A DNA stretch of 5,942 nt, taken from the NCBI GenBank assembly GCA_013213875.1, contig JABSSV010000040.1, forward strand, positions 1-5,942. Direction: 5' to 3'. Below are positions 1 to 5,838 of this stretch, in pieces; position 1 is the stretch's first letter; each line of letters begins with the position of its first letter. The notes beneath the pieces are model-generated. The model did not search any database and had not been told where the DNA came from. It saw only the letters and a list, made by a program, of their open reading frames with translations. This DNA comes from Lysobacterales bacterium. GTDB lineage: Bacteria; Pseudomonadota; Gammaproteobacteria; Xanthomonadales; SZUA-36. A program made the position numbers and the translations under genes.

Positions 1-92
1 GCCGAAGCGAAGTCGCGGCCAATAACTCCTTGATCGGATCAACGGTGGCCCGGTGTTTTCCAGGCGTTACTGTGACTGGAGCCTAGCAAAGA

Positions 93-108
93 CCGGGTTC
101 CGGCCCGG
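93..108 (-). terminator. Weak terminator-like hairpin after the DUF7010-type gene
   Basis: Read on the minus strand, CCGGG pairs with CCCGG across a six-base loop, starting 20 bases after the stop codon, and is followed by TCTTTG. The position is right for a rho-independent terminator, but the stem is only 5 bp and the U-tract is short, so termination here is uncertain. Confidence 0.3.
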
Positions 109-128
109 CACAAGGACGCCAAAGATGC

Positions 129-677
129 CTACTGGCGCAAGCCCCCGGCCCCGGCGCGGACCTGCCGCATCAGCACCAGCGCGAAACCGATCTCAATCAC
201 GCCGCCGGCGAAAGCCCCGGTCAACATCGGTGCCTCTAGCGCGAGGCACAGCGCACCGGCCAGCATCAAGAGCGCACCCAGGCACCAGTAGCTCCGGCGC
301 CCGTAAAGGGTCTGGAACAGCAGATAGCGTGCACCGATGGCCAGCAACATGATGGGAAAGAAAAAAGCCGGTTCCCGCAGGGCCATACTGAACGCCAAGA
401 ACAGACCAGCAAAAAGCAGGGCCAGACTTTCCAGCGCCAGATGGCGCAGGCCATTATCGGACGCATGGCGTGCGCTGTGCCCCATCGCTCTAGCGAGGAC
501 AACGGACAGAGGGAAAATCAACATGCCACCAAAGAACAAGGTCAGCATGGCGGTCCAGGCACCCCCGACCAGACCTGTAGCCCCCGCCAGGCACCATACC
601 AGCCCTGACACCAGCACGCCGGTCGCTCCCGCGCCATAGGCCCGGTCCATATCCCGCTGCATTTCCTGTAGCGTCAT
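129..677 (-). CDS. DUF7010-type six-helix membrane protein
   Basis: This encodes 182 residues of mostly hydrophobic sequence that should form about six inner-membrane helices, at roughly residues 17-38, 42-62, 80-100, 104-122, 130-147 and 150-170. A short amphipathic N-terminus (MTLQEMQRDMDRAY) precedes them. The N-terminal EMQRDMDRAYGAG, the SGLVW segment, GGMLIFPLS near residue 50 and GARYLLFQTLYG at 115-126 resemble the DUF7010 family as I remember it; no function is known for that family. I chose the ATG at 677 because an AAGG lies 9 bases upstream (687-690). An in-frame TTG six codons earlier has no comparable ribosome site. The gene follows the Rid-family gene after a 76-base gap without a visible promoter, so it may be co-transcribed. 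The coding region is certain; the family name is from memory. Confidence 0.8.
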   Translation of the reverse strand: MTLQEMQRDMDRAYGAGATGVLVSGLVWCLAGATGLVGGAWTAMLTLFFGGMLIFPLSVVLARAMGHSARHASDNGLRHLALESLALLFAGLFLAFSMALREPAFFFPIMLLAIGARYLLFQTLYGRRSYWCLGALLMLAGALCLALEAPMLTGAFAGGVIEIGFALVLMRQVRAGAGGLRQ

Positions 678-753
678 TAACTCACACCTTCCCAAGCAAT
701 CGTTCTTCAGCGCGGTTGACCGCCGCAGCGCCGACGACGTTCATCGCCTATTG

Positions 754-1182
754 TTAACGACTCGCCTTAGCGCGATGCGACTCGGACTCGTGGGCAACAC
801 AAGCCACGCATTTAATCTCGATTTTTAGCGCCGGTAGCGCGAGGGCCGAAACCCCCAGCAAACTGTGACAGACTGCCGGCTCGGCGCCGTAGACCGCTTG
901 CCGTGCGGCATATATCGCCGCGGCGTCCGACATGAAGTCCTGCATATCGGTGACGAAGAAAACTTCATCCACGATATGCGCCATGCTCGCATCGAATTGC
1001 GCTAGCACCTGCTCAAGGTTGACATAGGCCAGCTGCATTTGCGCGGCCAAATCAGCAGGGATGTGTCCGCTCTCGTCCATACCCACCTGGCCGGACACAT
1101 ACAGTGCGTCCCCTACCTTCACCGCCTGGGCAAACTTAGTCGCTGCGGGTCCGCTGCGATAAACCTGCTTGTTCGTACGCAT
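754..1182 (-). CDS. Rid/YjgF/YER057c-family protein lacking the catalytic arginine
   Basis: This encodes 142 residues with the Rid (YjgF/YER057c/UK114) fold. The recognisable parts are ALYVSGQVGMD at about 26-36, the helix around QMQLAYVNLEQVLAQF at 48-63, VDEVFFVTDM at 71-80, and the closing strand LKIEIKCVA at 119-127. RidA enzymes are cytosolic homotrimers that hydrolyse reactive enamines and imines from PLP enzymes using an arginine in the P-A-R segment before the last strands. Here that segment reads EPAVCHSLLG (101-110), with no arginine. It therefore resembles the Rid subgroups without the deaminase residue, and its substrate is unknown. A 15-residue polar tail (128-142) extends past the usual fold. 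The ATG at 1182 was chosen because it starts directly before the family N-terminus and has a GGGG 9 bases upstream; the longer in-frame starts at 1197 and 1242 add non-family sequence. Confidence 0.88.
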   Translation of the reverse strand: MRTNKQVYRSGPAATKFAQAVKVGDALYVSGQVGMDESGHIPADLAAQMQLAYVNLEQVLAQFDASMAHIVDEVFFVTDMQDFMSDAAAIYAARQAVYGAEPAVCHSLLGVSALALPALKIEIKCVACVAHESESHRAKASR

Positions 1183-1338
1183 TGCGCATATCCCCATCAA
1201 GTGGTTAAAAAAACCCGAGCCCGCTTGCAAGTCCATCCGCATGTCTGGCGCAGGCCATCAACACACACACCATGGCAAGGTCAGCACATAACGCGTGTCT
1301 GCGAGCGTCGCGTGAGCTGCTCCAGGCGCCCGGCCCGC

Positions 1339-1704
1339 TCAGCCAGCCACCGGCGCGTCGGACCAGACCGCAAATTCGTTGCCACTGGGATCACAGAAAT
1401 GGAAGCGGCGCCCACCGGGAAATGGAAAGATGGCCCGTGCGATGGTGCCACCTGCGGCTTTCACCTGTGCCTCCGTGGCATCCAGATCGGTGCTGTAAAG
1501 CACCACCAGAGCGCTGCCTTTAGCCGTCTGCGCTGAGGTCTCAGAGCGATAGAACCCCCCGTCCAGGCCAGCCTGCTCAATGGCAGCGTAATCGGGCCCA
1601 TAGTCGGTAAAAGCCCAGCCAAAACATTGCGTAAAAAACCGCTTGCTTGCCTCCAGATCCCGCGCCGGAATCTCCACGTAATCAATGGCACCGGTGCGCT
1701 TCAT
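1339..1704 (-). CDS. VOC-superfamily (glyoxalase/bleomycin-resistance fold) protein
   Basis: This is a 121-residue single-domain protein of the vicinal oxygen chelate superfamily. It opens with IDYVEIPARDLEASKRFF (7-24), the first beta-alpha unit, then CFGWAFTDYGPDYA (27-40), LDGGFYR (47-53) and LVVLYSTDLDAT (67-77). It closes with FPFPGGRRFHFCDPSGNEF (93-111), the second module. Length and order fit small VOC proteins throughout. The places where glyoxalase I carries its metal-binding histidines appear to hold Tyr residues (near Y9 and Y70); only a Glu in the GNE motif (E110) looks retained. A classic glyoxalase I or metal-dependent dioxygenase role is thus unlikely, and the true ligand is unknown. 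The ATG overlaps the stop of the upstream PH-domain gene as ATGA, which implies coupled translation. A GCAGG lies about 10 bases upstream. Confidence 0.88.
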   Translation of the reverse strand: MKRTGAIDYVEIPARDLEASKRFFTQCFGWAFTDYGPDYAAIEQAGLDGGFYRSETSAQTAKGSALVVLYSTDLDATEAQVKAAGGTIARAIFPFPGGRRFHFCDPSGNEFAVWSDAPVAG

Positions 1705-2153
1705 GAGCCTTCAGCCTGCTCCTCGCACACGAGCGCATGCCCGATGGCGCGACAAAAGCCCACCCGGTCCTTCGGTGAAACCAGGGTCATTTGCCCGCGG
1801 CCGTAGCGAATCTCCAACCGGTTAAGTGACAGAGCCGGGGCAGCCAGCAGCGAGTGACTGGGCTTTACCGCATGGATATCGCTGAGTGCGATGGTTTGGC
1901 GCACGGGTCCGGAACGGATTAGCAGCGCACCCGCCTTCAGCTCGTAACGCGTGGAGCACAGCAGCCAAACCGGCACGGCCAGTGCCGAAACGGCTGCCAC
2001 CAACGCCACGCCCCAGGCCAAAGGGGTGGCGGGACCCGCGGTTGTCAGGATCAGCGCGAGCATACCCATGGGCACGCCGATGGTTAGCAGGTAGAACCAG
2101 GGCGCCACGGCGCTTTCAAAGACCGTGGTTGGCGCTGACGGAACATCATTCAT
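1701..2153 (-). CDS. Two-TM membrane protein with bacterial PH domain (bPH_4/YyaB-like)
   Basis: This encodes 150 residues. A short N-terminus is followed by two predicted membrane helices (about 17-38 and 44-66). A soluble domain at about 67-140 reads TRYELKAGALLIRSGPVRQTI, then LSDIHAVKPSHSLLAAPALSL, NRLEIRYG and SPKDRVGFCRAIG. This matches the PH-like domain of the PF06713 (bPH_4, formerly DUF1200) family, found in small membrane proteins of unknown role. The ATG at 2153 is preferred because an AGGG lies 9 bases upstream. An ATG at 2162 abuts that same AGGG and so lacks spacing, and a GTG at 2192 would add a Cys-rich stretch foreign to the family. The stop overlaps the start of the VOC gene by four bases, so the two form a coupled pair. 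The 90 bases upstream contain no promoter I can defend. Confidence 0.85.
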   Translation of the reverse strand: MNDVPSAPTTVFESAVAPWFYLLTIGVPMGMLALILTTAGPATPLAWGVALVAAVSALAVPVWLLCSTRYELKAGALLIRSGPVRQTIALSDIHAVKPSHSLLAAPALSLNRLEIRYGRGQMTLVSPKDRVGFCRAIGHALVCEEQAEGS

Positions 2154-2243
2154 GGGAGCCATCCCTAGGCAAGCGGCCCAGCAGCATGGCACGCGAGCCG
2201 GAGCTTGTCATGTCACAAAGGTCATGCGTGGGGAGGAAAAACC

Positions 2244-3866
2244 TTAGCTTCGAACAAACCATACGTTGCGGATACGGCGGTTATCCACGCGCAAACCCTG
2301 CACCTGCTGCTCCGCATCACGCACCACCCGCAGCTGGTAACTGTTCATCTGCAGGCGGTCAGGCAACAGCAACTGCGCCTCCCGCGCACGACCGTTCTTG
2401 GTGACCGTATACGCCTGATCGCCGTCATGGCGTATGAGGATTTCCGTGTCTGTCTCCGCATTGTAATAGCGCCCGTTGAGGTCTTCCGGCGCGGAAACCA
2501 CCGGCTCCGGAAGGGCCAGTCTGCGATAGCTGATCGGCGGCTGCGATGGCAGGTAGATGGTCAGCTGCTGCCGGGCCGTACCAATCTGCGAGAAATTCAT
2601 TTTCAGATCTGCCCGGCTGGCGTACTGATACAGTCCACCGCGCTCAGGGATCAAACGCACGGGCTCAGCGCCAGCCAGTTCCCGATACAGATCACCATCG
2701 CGCTGGGTAATCATCATGAGATCCCCCCCATCGGTCTGGTATACGCCCGGCAGTGCCTGCAGGTCGCCACCCGTCTCCACCCGGTCGGGACCCGCCGGAA
2801 ACTCTGGCGGCAAATCCAGTATCAGATCAACCAGTGCTTGCGCGGTCTGGCGTGTCGACAGATTGCCGTTATTGGACATGACGACCACCGCCAGCCGCTG
2901 CTCTGGAAAGCGCATAAAGGACGCGTTGTAGGCACCCGTATTGCCATCGTGATAGACATAGTCCTGGCCCTTATAGCGTCCGAACATGAGGCCATAGCCC
3001 TGCCCATTAGCCAGTGGTTGTTGACTCTCCTGCAGCAATGCCAGCGGCAACACGGTGGCCTGGTCCTGCTGGAGCAGCTGCTCCCAGCGTAGCTGATCCG
3101 GTAACGTGGTAAACAGGCCACCATCACCGTACAGGGCGGTGACTTGCGGGTATTCACGCCATCCGTTCCAACTGCCGTAGGGCCGTGCCTTGTGCGGCAC
3201 CACGGCCATGTAGTGGGTCTGGAAAGCACTTTCCTGCATGCCCAGCTGGGCAAAGGTACCCGCGGCAAGCGAGGCAAAGGAATCATCGCTAACCGCTTCC
3301 AGTAAGGCGGTCAGCAACAGGTAGTTGGAATTGCTATAGCGCGTGTCCGAATTCGGCGTGAAGTTCAGTTCCTGCTGAGCCTGAAGCAGTTCCAGCGCAT
3401 CCTCGTTGTCTACGAAAAGGCGCCACCAGGTATGGCCCTGTAGCGCCCACAAATCATAGACATCGCGCACACCGCTGCGATGAGAAAGCAGATCCTTAAC
3501 CGTGATAGGCGTGTCCAGTTCGGTGAAATAGTCCGGCAGCAGCACACGGATATCCTGTTCCAACTGCAGCTGACCCGCTTGCATCTGCTGCAGCACCATG
3601 AGTGCGGTGAACTGCTTGGCATTCGAAGCGATATTGAAGCGGCTGTGTGCGTCAATGGGCACCTCATGCTCAAGATTGGCATAGCCGAGATAACGCTCAA
3701 AGATGACCTGCCCGTCTCGCACCACACCAACCGCCAGGCCGGGTGCCATGCCCTCAACGGACTGATTCAGGCGTGCATCCAGGCGCTCCACCAGCGCCGG
3801 CGCCAACTGCTGGGCTGGTAAGGTGCTGGCCGCAAGCAGCAAAACACTAAAAAGCAGTGCTCTCAT
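2244..3866 (-). CDS. Secreted serine hydrolase, class C beta-lactamase/PBP-like fold
   Basis: This encodes 540 residues. An N-terminal signal peptide (1-18, likely cut at LPA/QQ) has no lipobox Cys, so the product should be periplasmic or secreted. Residues about 25-350 form the beta-lactamase-related domain (PF00144). The nucleophile motif S-x-x-K is S81-NA-K84 in NIASNAKQ. The second motif Y-x-N is Y177-S-N179 in TRYSNSNY. The third (KTG-like) element appears as H306-D-G308 in VYHDGNTG. LLSHRSGVRD (126-135) is a typical family signature. Members include esterases, D-aminopeptidases and peptidases, and sequence alone does not pick a substrate. Residues about 365-540 are a beta-rich tail made of two similar halves beginning at G374-x-Y376 and G465-x-Y467. 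A run of seven G sits 3 bases before the ATG and may serve as the ribosome site. The gene follows the sulfatase after 99 bases containing a strong hairpin. True antibiotic beta-lactamase activity is unlikely given the tail and divergent motifs. Confidence 0.93.
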   Translation of the reverse strand: MRALLFSVLLLAASTLPAQQLAPALVERLDARLNQSVEGMAPGLAVGVVRDGQVIFERYLGYANLEHEVPIDAHSRFNIASNAKQFTALMVLQQMQAGQLQLEQDIRVLLPDYFTELDTPITVKDLLSHRSGVRDVYDLWALQGHTWWRLFVDNEDALELLQAQQELNFTPNSDTRYSNSNYLLLTALLEAVSDDSFASLAAGTFAQLGMQESAFQTHYMAVVPHKARPYGSWNGWREYPQVTALYGDGGLFTTLPDQLRWEQLLQQDQATVLPLALLQESQQPLANGQGYGLMFGRYKGQDYVYHDGNTGAYNASFMRFPEQRLAVVVMSNNGNLSTRQTAQALVDLILDLPPEFPAGPDRVETGGDLQALPGVYQTDGGDLMMITQRDGDLYRELAGAEPVRLIPERGGLYQYASRADLKMNFSQIGTARQQLTIYLPSQPPISYRRLALPEPVVSAPEDLNGRYYNAETDTEILIRHDGDQAYTVTKNGRAREAQLLLPDRLQMNSYQLRVVRDAEQQVQGLRVDNRRIRNVWFVRS

Positions 3867-3919
3867 ATTCCCCCCCGGGACTTCTTCACACAGGCGCCCC
3901 TGGCCCGGCGTAAGACCGC

Positions 3920-3957
3920 TGCTGCGGCCGCACCGCTTTGAGCGGGCGGCCGCAGCA
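3920..3957 (-). terminator. Strong GC-rich intergenic hairpin between sulfatase and serine hydrolase
   Basis: Twelve bases at 3920-3931 pair perfectly with 3946-3957. Inside, CCGC (3933-3936) pairs with GCGG (3942-3945) around the loop TTTGA, with one bulged A at 3932. This gives a stem of 16 bp starting 8 bases after the sulfatase stop. On the minus strand no U-tract follows (GCGGTCTTACG), so it may be a terminator, a partial attenuator or an mRNA 3' stabiliser. On the plus strand a T5 run lies 5 bases after the stem. The type is listed as terminator for want of a better class. Confidence 0.6.
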
Positions 3958-3965
3958 TTAGCTTT

Positions 3966-5558
3966 TTACTGACGTCCTTTTTGGGTAAATTCCTCTACCA
4001 CATTGGACATGTCAAAGGACTTGCTGCCCTGCACCGGCGGATAGTCCACCAGCGTTTGCAGATGCGCGTTCATGCGTTCACCCATGGGCGCCATGAGCCA
4101 GGAGACCTTCTGCAGCAGATGACCGTAAGAATCTTCATTGTCATAGCTTTCGAAGGGATCCATGCGCAGGTTGAACAGCAGCGGCACGGTACGTGGCTTC
4201 ACGTTGCTGTAGTAGGTTTCCTTTTCCGAGAAATGGAATTTCCACTGCTGCATGCGGTAGGCCGCGAGGCGATTCTCGTAGTAGTAGAAGAAATCATCAC
4301 GCTCCGATTCATCTGATTCCCCGAGCCAGTAGGCCAGGTTATTCACGCCGTCAATGTACTGTTTCTTGTCCGCCATAACTTCGGCATTCGGATCTTCAAT
4401 GCCCGCCGCTGCCGCCAGCGTGGTGAACATGTCCATGTGCGTCTGAATGCCGTTAAGCGTCTTGCCCGGCTCAATGGCCCGCGGCCAGCGCAGCATGGAA
4501 ATTACCCGCACACCGCCTTCAAAGGTGCCCATCTTGGCACCGCGAAACGGCGTGGTGCCACCATGAGGCCAGGAGGCATGTTCCGGGCCGTTATCGGTGG
4601 AGTACCAGACGATGGTGTTCTCCTCCAGGCCGTTATCCTTCAGGAACTGCAGCACATCGCCGATCTCATAGTCATGCTGCAGCATGCCTGAGCCATGCAG
4701 GTCTGCCTCGCTGGTGTCGTTTTCCGCCGCGTAGCGCCAGCGGTCATTCAGGCGCGTGTAAACGTGCATGCGCGTGGGGTTAAGCCAGATAAAAAAGGGC
4801 TTGCCCGCCTCCTTGGCTTTGAGCATGAAGTCCTTGGCCAGGGGGATCACCTCGCCACCGTCAAAGTCCTTCATTCGCTCCTGAGTCAGCTGGCCCGTAT
4901 CAGTAATGGTCTGCTTGCCTATGCGGCCGAAGCGCTCATCCACCGTGCGGTCGTTTTTATCCGTCGCAAAGGAGTGAATCACACCGCGTGCACCAAACTT
5001 TTTGGCATAGGCCTCAGCGCCGCCGGGATAATTATTGGCGAAGTTCTGATAATCACGCTGCTCTTCCTCTTCCGAGACGTTCAGGTGATAAAGGTTACCG
5101 AAGAACTCGTCAAAGCCATGGTTGGTGGGCAGATGCTCATTGCGGTCGCCAAGATGGCTCTTACCGAAATGGCCCGTAGCATAGCCATGGGCTTTGAGCA
5201 GCTCGGCGATGCTCGGTGACGCGGGCTGCCACCCCAGCAGATCGCCCGGCTGACCTACCGTGGTCATACCCGAGCGAATGGGATACTGGCCCGTCATGAA
5301 AGCCGCACGCCCGGCGGTGCAGGAAGGCTGGGCGTAGTGATCGGTGAAGCGGATACCTTCGTTACCGATCTGGTCGATATTGGGCGTGGTGTAGCCCATG
5401 GTACCCATGCCATAAGCGCTGACATTCTGCCAGCCGATATCGTCACCCCAGATCACCAGAATATTGGGTTTCTCATCTTGCGCCTGCGCCGTATTGACCA
5501 GCATGAGCGCAGCCAGAGCGGGCAGCATGCGCCGCCAGATAGTGCAATCAACCTTCAT
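3966..5558 (-). CDS. Exported sulfatase (arylsulfatase-type, formylglycine-dependent, C-x-A-x-R site)
   Basis: This encodes 530 residues. A signal peptide spans about 1-26 (hydrophobic MLPALAALMLV, cut at AQA/QDE), so the enzyme acts in the periplasm or outside. The rest is a PF00884 sulfatase that cleaves sulfate esters. Visible active-site parts are the metal pair D39-D40 in VIWGDDIGW, the formylglycine site C80-T-A-G-R84 in PSCTAGRAAF, K133 and H135 in FGKSHLG, H265 in PTRMHVY, D322-N323 in YSTDNGPEH, and K342 in FRGAKMG. The site is C-x-A-x-R rather than the usual C-x-P-x-R. Cys80 must be oxidised by a formylglycine-generating enzyme, which is not encoded here. The substrate is not readable from sequence. 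The ATG at 5558 has GGGGG 7 bases upstream and starts the signal peptide cleanly; a TTG 27 codons earlier adds non-signal sequence. The promoter at 5783-5811 should drive it, and the serine hydrolase follows. Confidence 0.95.
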   Translation of the reverse strand: MKVDCTIWRRMLPALAALMLVNTAQAQDEKPNILVIWGDDIGWQNVSAYGMGTMGYTTPNIDQIGNEGIRFTDHYAQPSCTAGRAAFMTGQYPIRSGMTTVGQPGDLLGWQPASPSIAELLKAHGYATGHFGKSHLGDRNEHLPTNHGFDEFFGNLYHLNVSEEEEQRDYQNFANNYPGGAEAYAKKFGARGVIHSFATDKNDRTVDERFGRIGKQTITDTGQLTQERMKDFDGGEVIPLAKDFMLKAKEAGKPFFIWLNPTRMHVYTRLNDRWRYAAENDTSEADLHGSGMLQHDYEIGDVLQFLKDNGLEENTIVWYSTDNGPEHASWPHGGTTPFRGAKMGTFEGGVRVISMLRWPRAIEPGKTLNGIQTHMDMFTTLAAAAGIEDPNAEVMADKKQYIDGVNNLAYWLGESDESERDDFFYYYENRLAAYRMQQWKFHFSEKETYYSNVKPRTVPLLFNLRMDPFESYDNEDSYGHLLQKVSWLMAPMGERMNAHLQTLVDYPPVQGSKSFDMSNVVEEFTQKGRQ

Positions 5559-5643
5559 TAGTAGTCCCCCGAAGAGTTCTAAAGAATGCCAGCGCGCAGC
5601 TTCGCCCGAAGACTTGGCACACTCACCAGCGTGAAGCAATAGC

Positions 5644-5660
5644 GATTGTCAGATTGTCAG
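5644..5660. repeat. Tandem 8-base direct repeat in the sulfatase leader
   Basis: GATTGTCA occurs twice head to tail (5644-5651 and 5652-5659) plus one further base of a third unit. It lies about 90 bases upstream of the sulfatase start, within the predicted untranslated leader. Confidence 0.7.
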
Positions 5661-5673
5661 CAACGACGGCATC

Positions 5674-5696
5674 GCGCCAAAACCCAGCGCCAAAAC
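5674..5696. repeat. Ten-base direct repeat at 13-base spacing in the sulfatase leader
   Basis: GCGCCAAAAC is present at 5674-5683 and again, exactly, at 5687-5696, separated by three bases. The spacing and position downstream of the promoter make a regulator-binding site conceivable, though no known operator matches. Confidence 0.7.
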
Positions 5697-5782
5697 TTGT
5701 AGCAACTGATAACCTGTGTACGGGTTAGCGTCCCCTCGCATCCTTGCCGGTTCTGGCCCTAACATCAGGCCTGTGAAATTTT

Positions 5783-5811
5783 AGTGTAGACGAACTTAAT
5801 CAGTATCTCAA
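5783..5811 (-). promoter_or_regulatory. Predicted sigma70-type promoter for the sulfatase
   Basis: On the minus strand TTGAGA (5806-5811; five of six matches to the -35 consensus) is followed by a 17-base spacer and TACACT (5783-5788; four of six matches to the -10). Transcription would start near 5776, giving a leader of about 218 bases. The -35 overlaps the T-run of the upstream gene's terminator, and the overlap supports a compact boundary between two transcription units. Confidence 0.6.
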
Positions 5812-5830
5812 AAATCACCGCGCGCGGAGA
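5810..5830 (-). terminator. Rho-independent-type terminator of the right-edge gene
   Basis: On the minus strand TCTCCG and CGGTGA pair around a CGCG loop with one T-T mismatch, followed immediately by TTTTT. It begins 8 bases after the stop codon of the truncated gene at the right edge. The stem is short but GC-rich, and the U-run is correctly placed. Confidence 0.5.
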
Positions 5831-5838
5831 ATCGCTCT

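Noticed and set aside
53..352. Plus-strand open frame at the left edge
   Set aside because: It overlaps the six-helix membrane protein in antisense and its translation is a low-complexity Arg/Pro/Ser-rich string.
1198..1210. T7 run on the minus strand upstream of the Rid gene as a terminator for the VOC gene
   Set aside because: No stable inverted repeat precedes the run; the nearby CTTGCAAG palindrome leaves no loop.
1261..1270. (AC)5 dinucleotide run between the VOC and Rid genes
   Set aside because: It is too short to be a meaningful microsatellite and has no evident role.
1039..1536. Plus-strand open frame across the Rid and VOC genes
   Set aside because: It spans two recognisable minus-strand genes and the gap between them, with an Arg/His/Ser-rich, non-protein-like translation.
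2203..2222. Imperfect palindrome around TGTCACAAAG upstream of the PH-domain gene as a CRP-type site
   Set aside because: Only one TGTGA half-site is present; the second half does not match at the required spacing.
2205..3092. Long plus-strand open frame opposite the serine hydrolase
   Set aside because: It is antisense to a gene with clear catalytic motifs, has no family resemblance and has the shadow composition (rich in R, H, Q, I) expected of a reverse frame.
3924..3953. Two NotI-type octamers as a sign of cloning or vector sequence
   Set aside because: Both lie within the arms of one natural-looking hairpin, directly between two native genes, with no vector-like sequence around them.
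4695..5219. Plus-strand open frame inside the sulfatase
   Set aside because: The opposite strand carries the full sulfatase active site, so this is a shadow frame.
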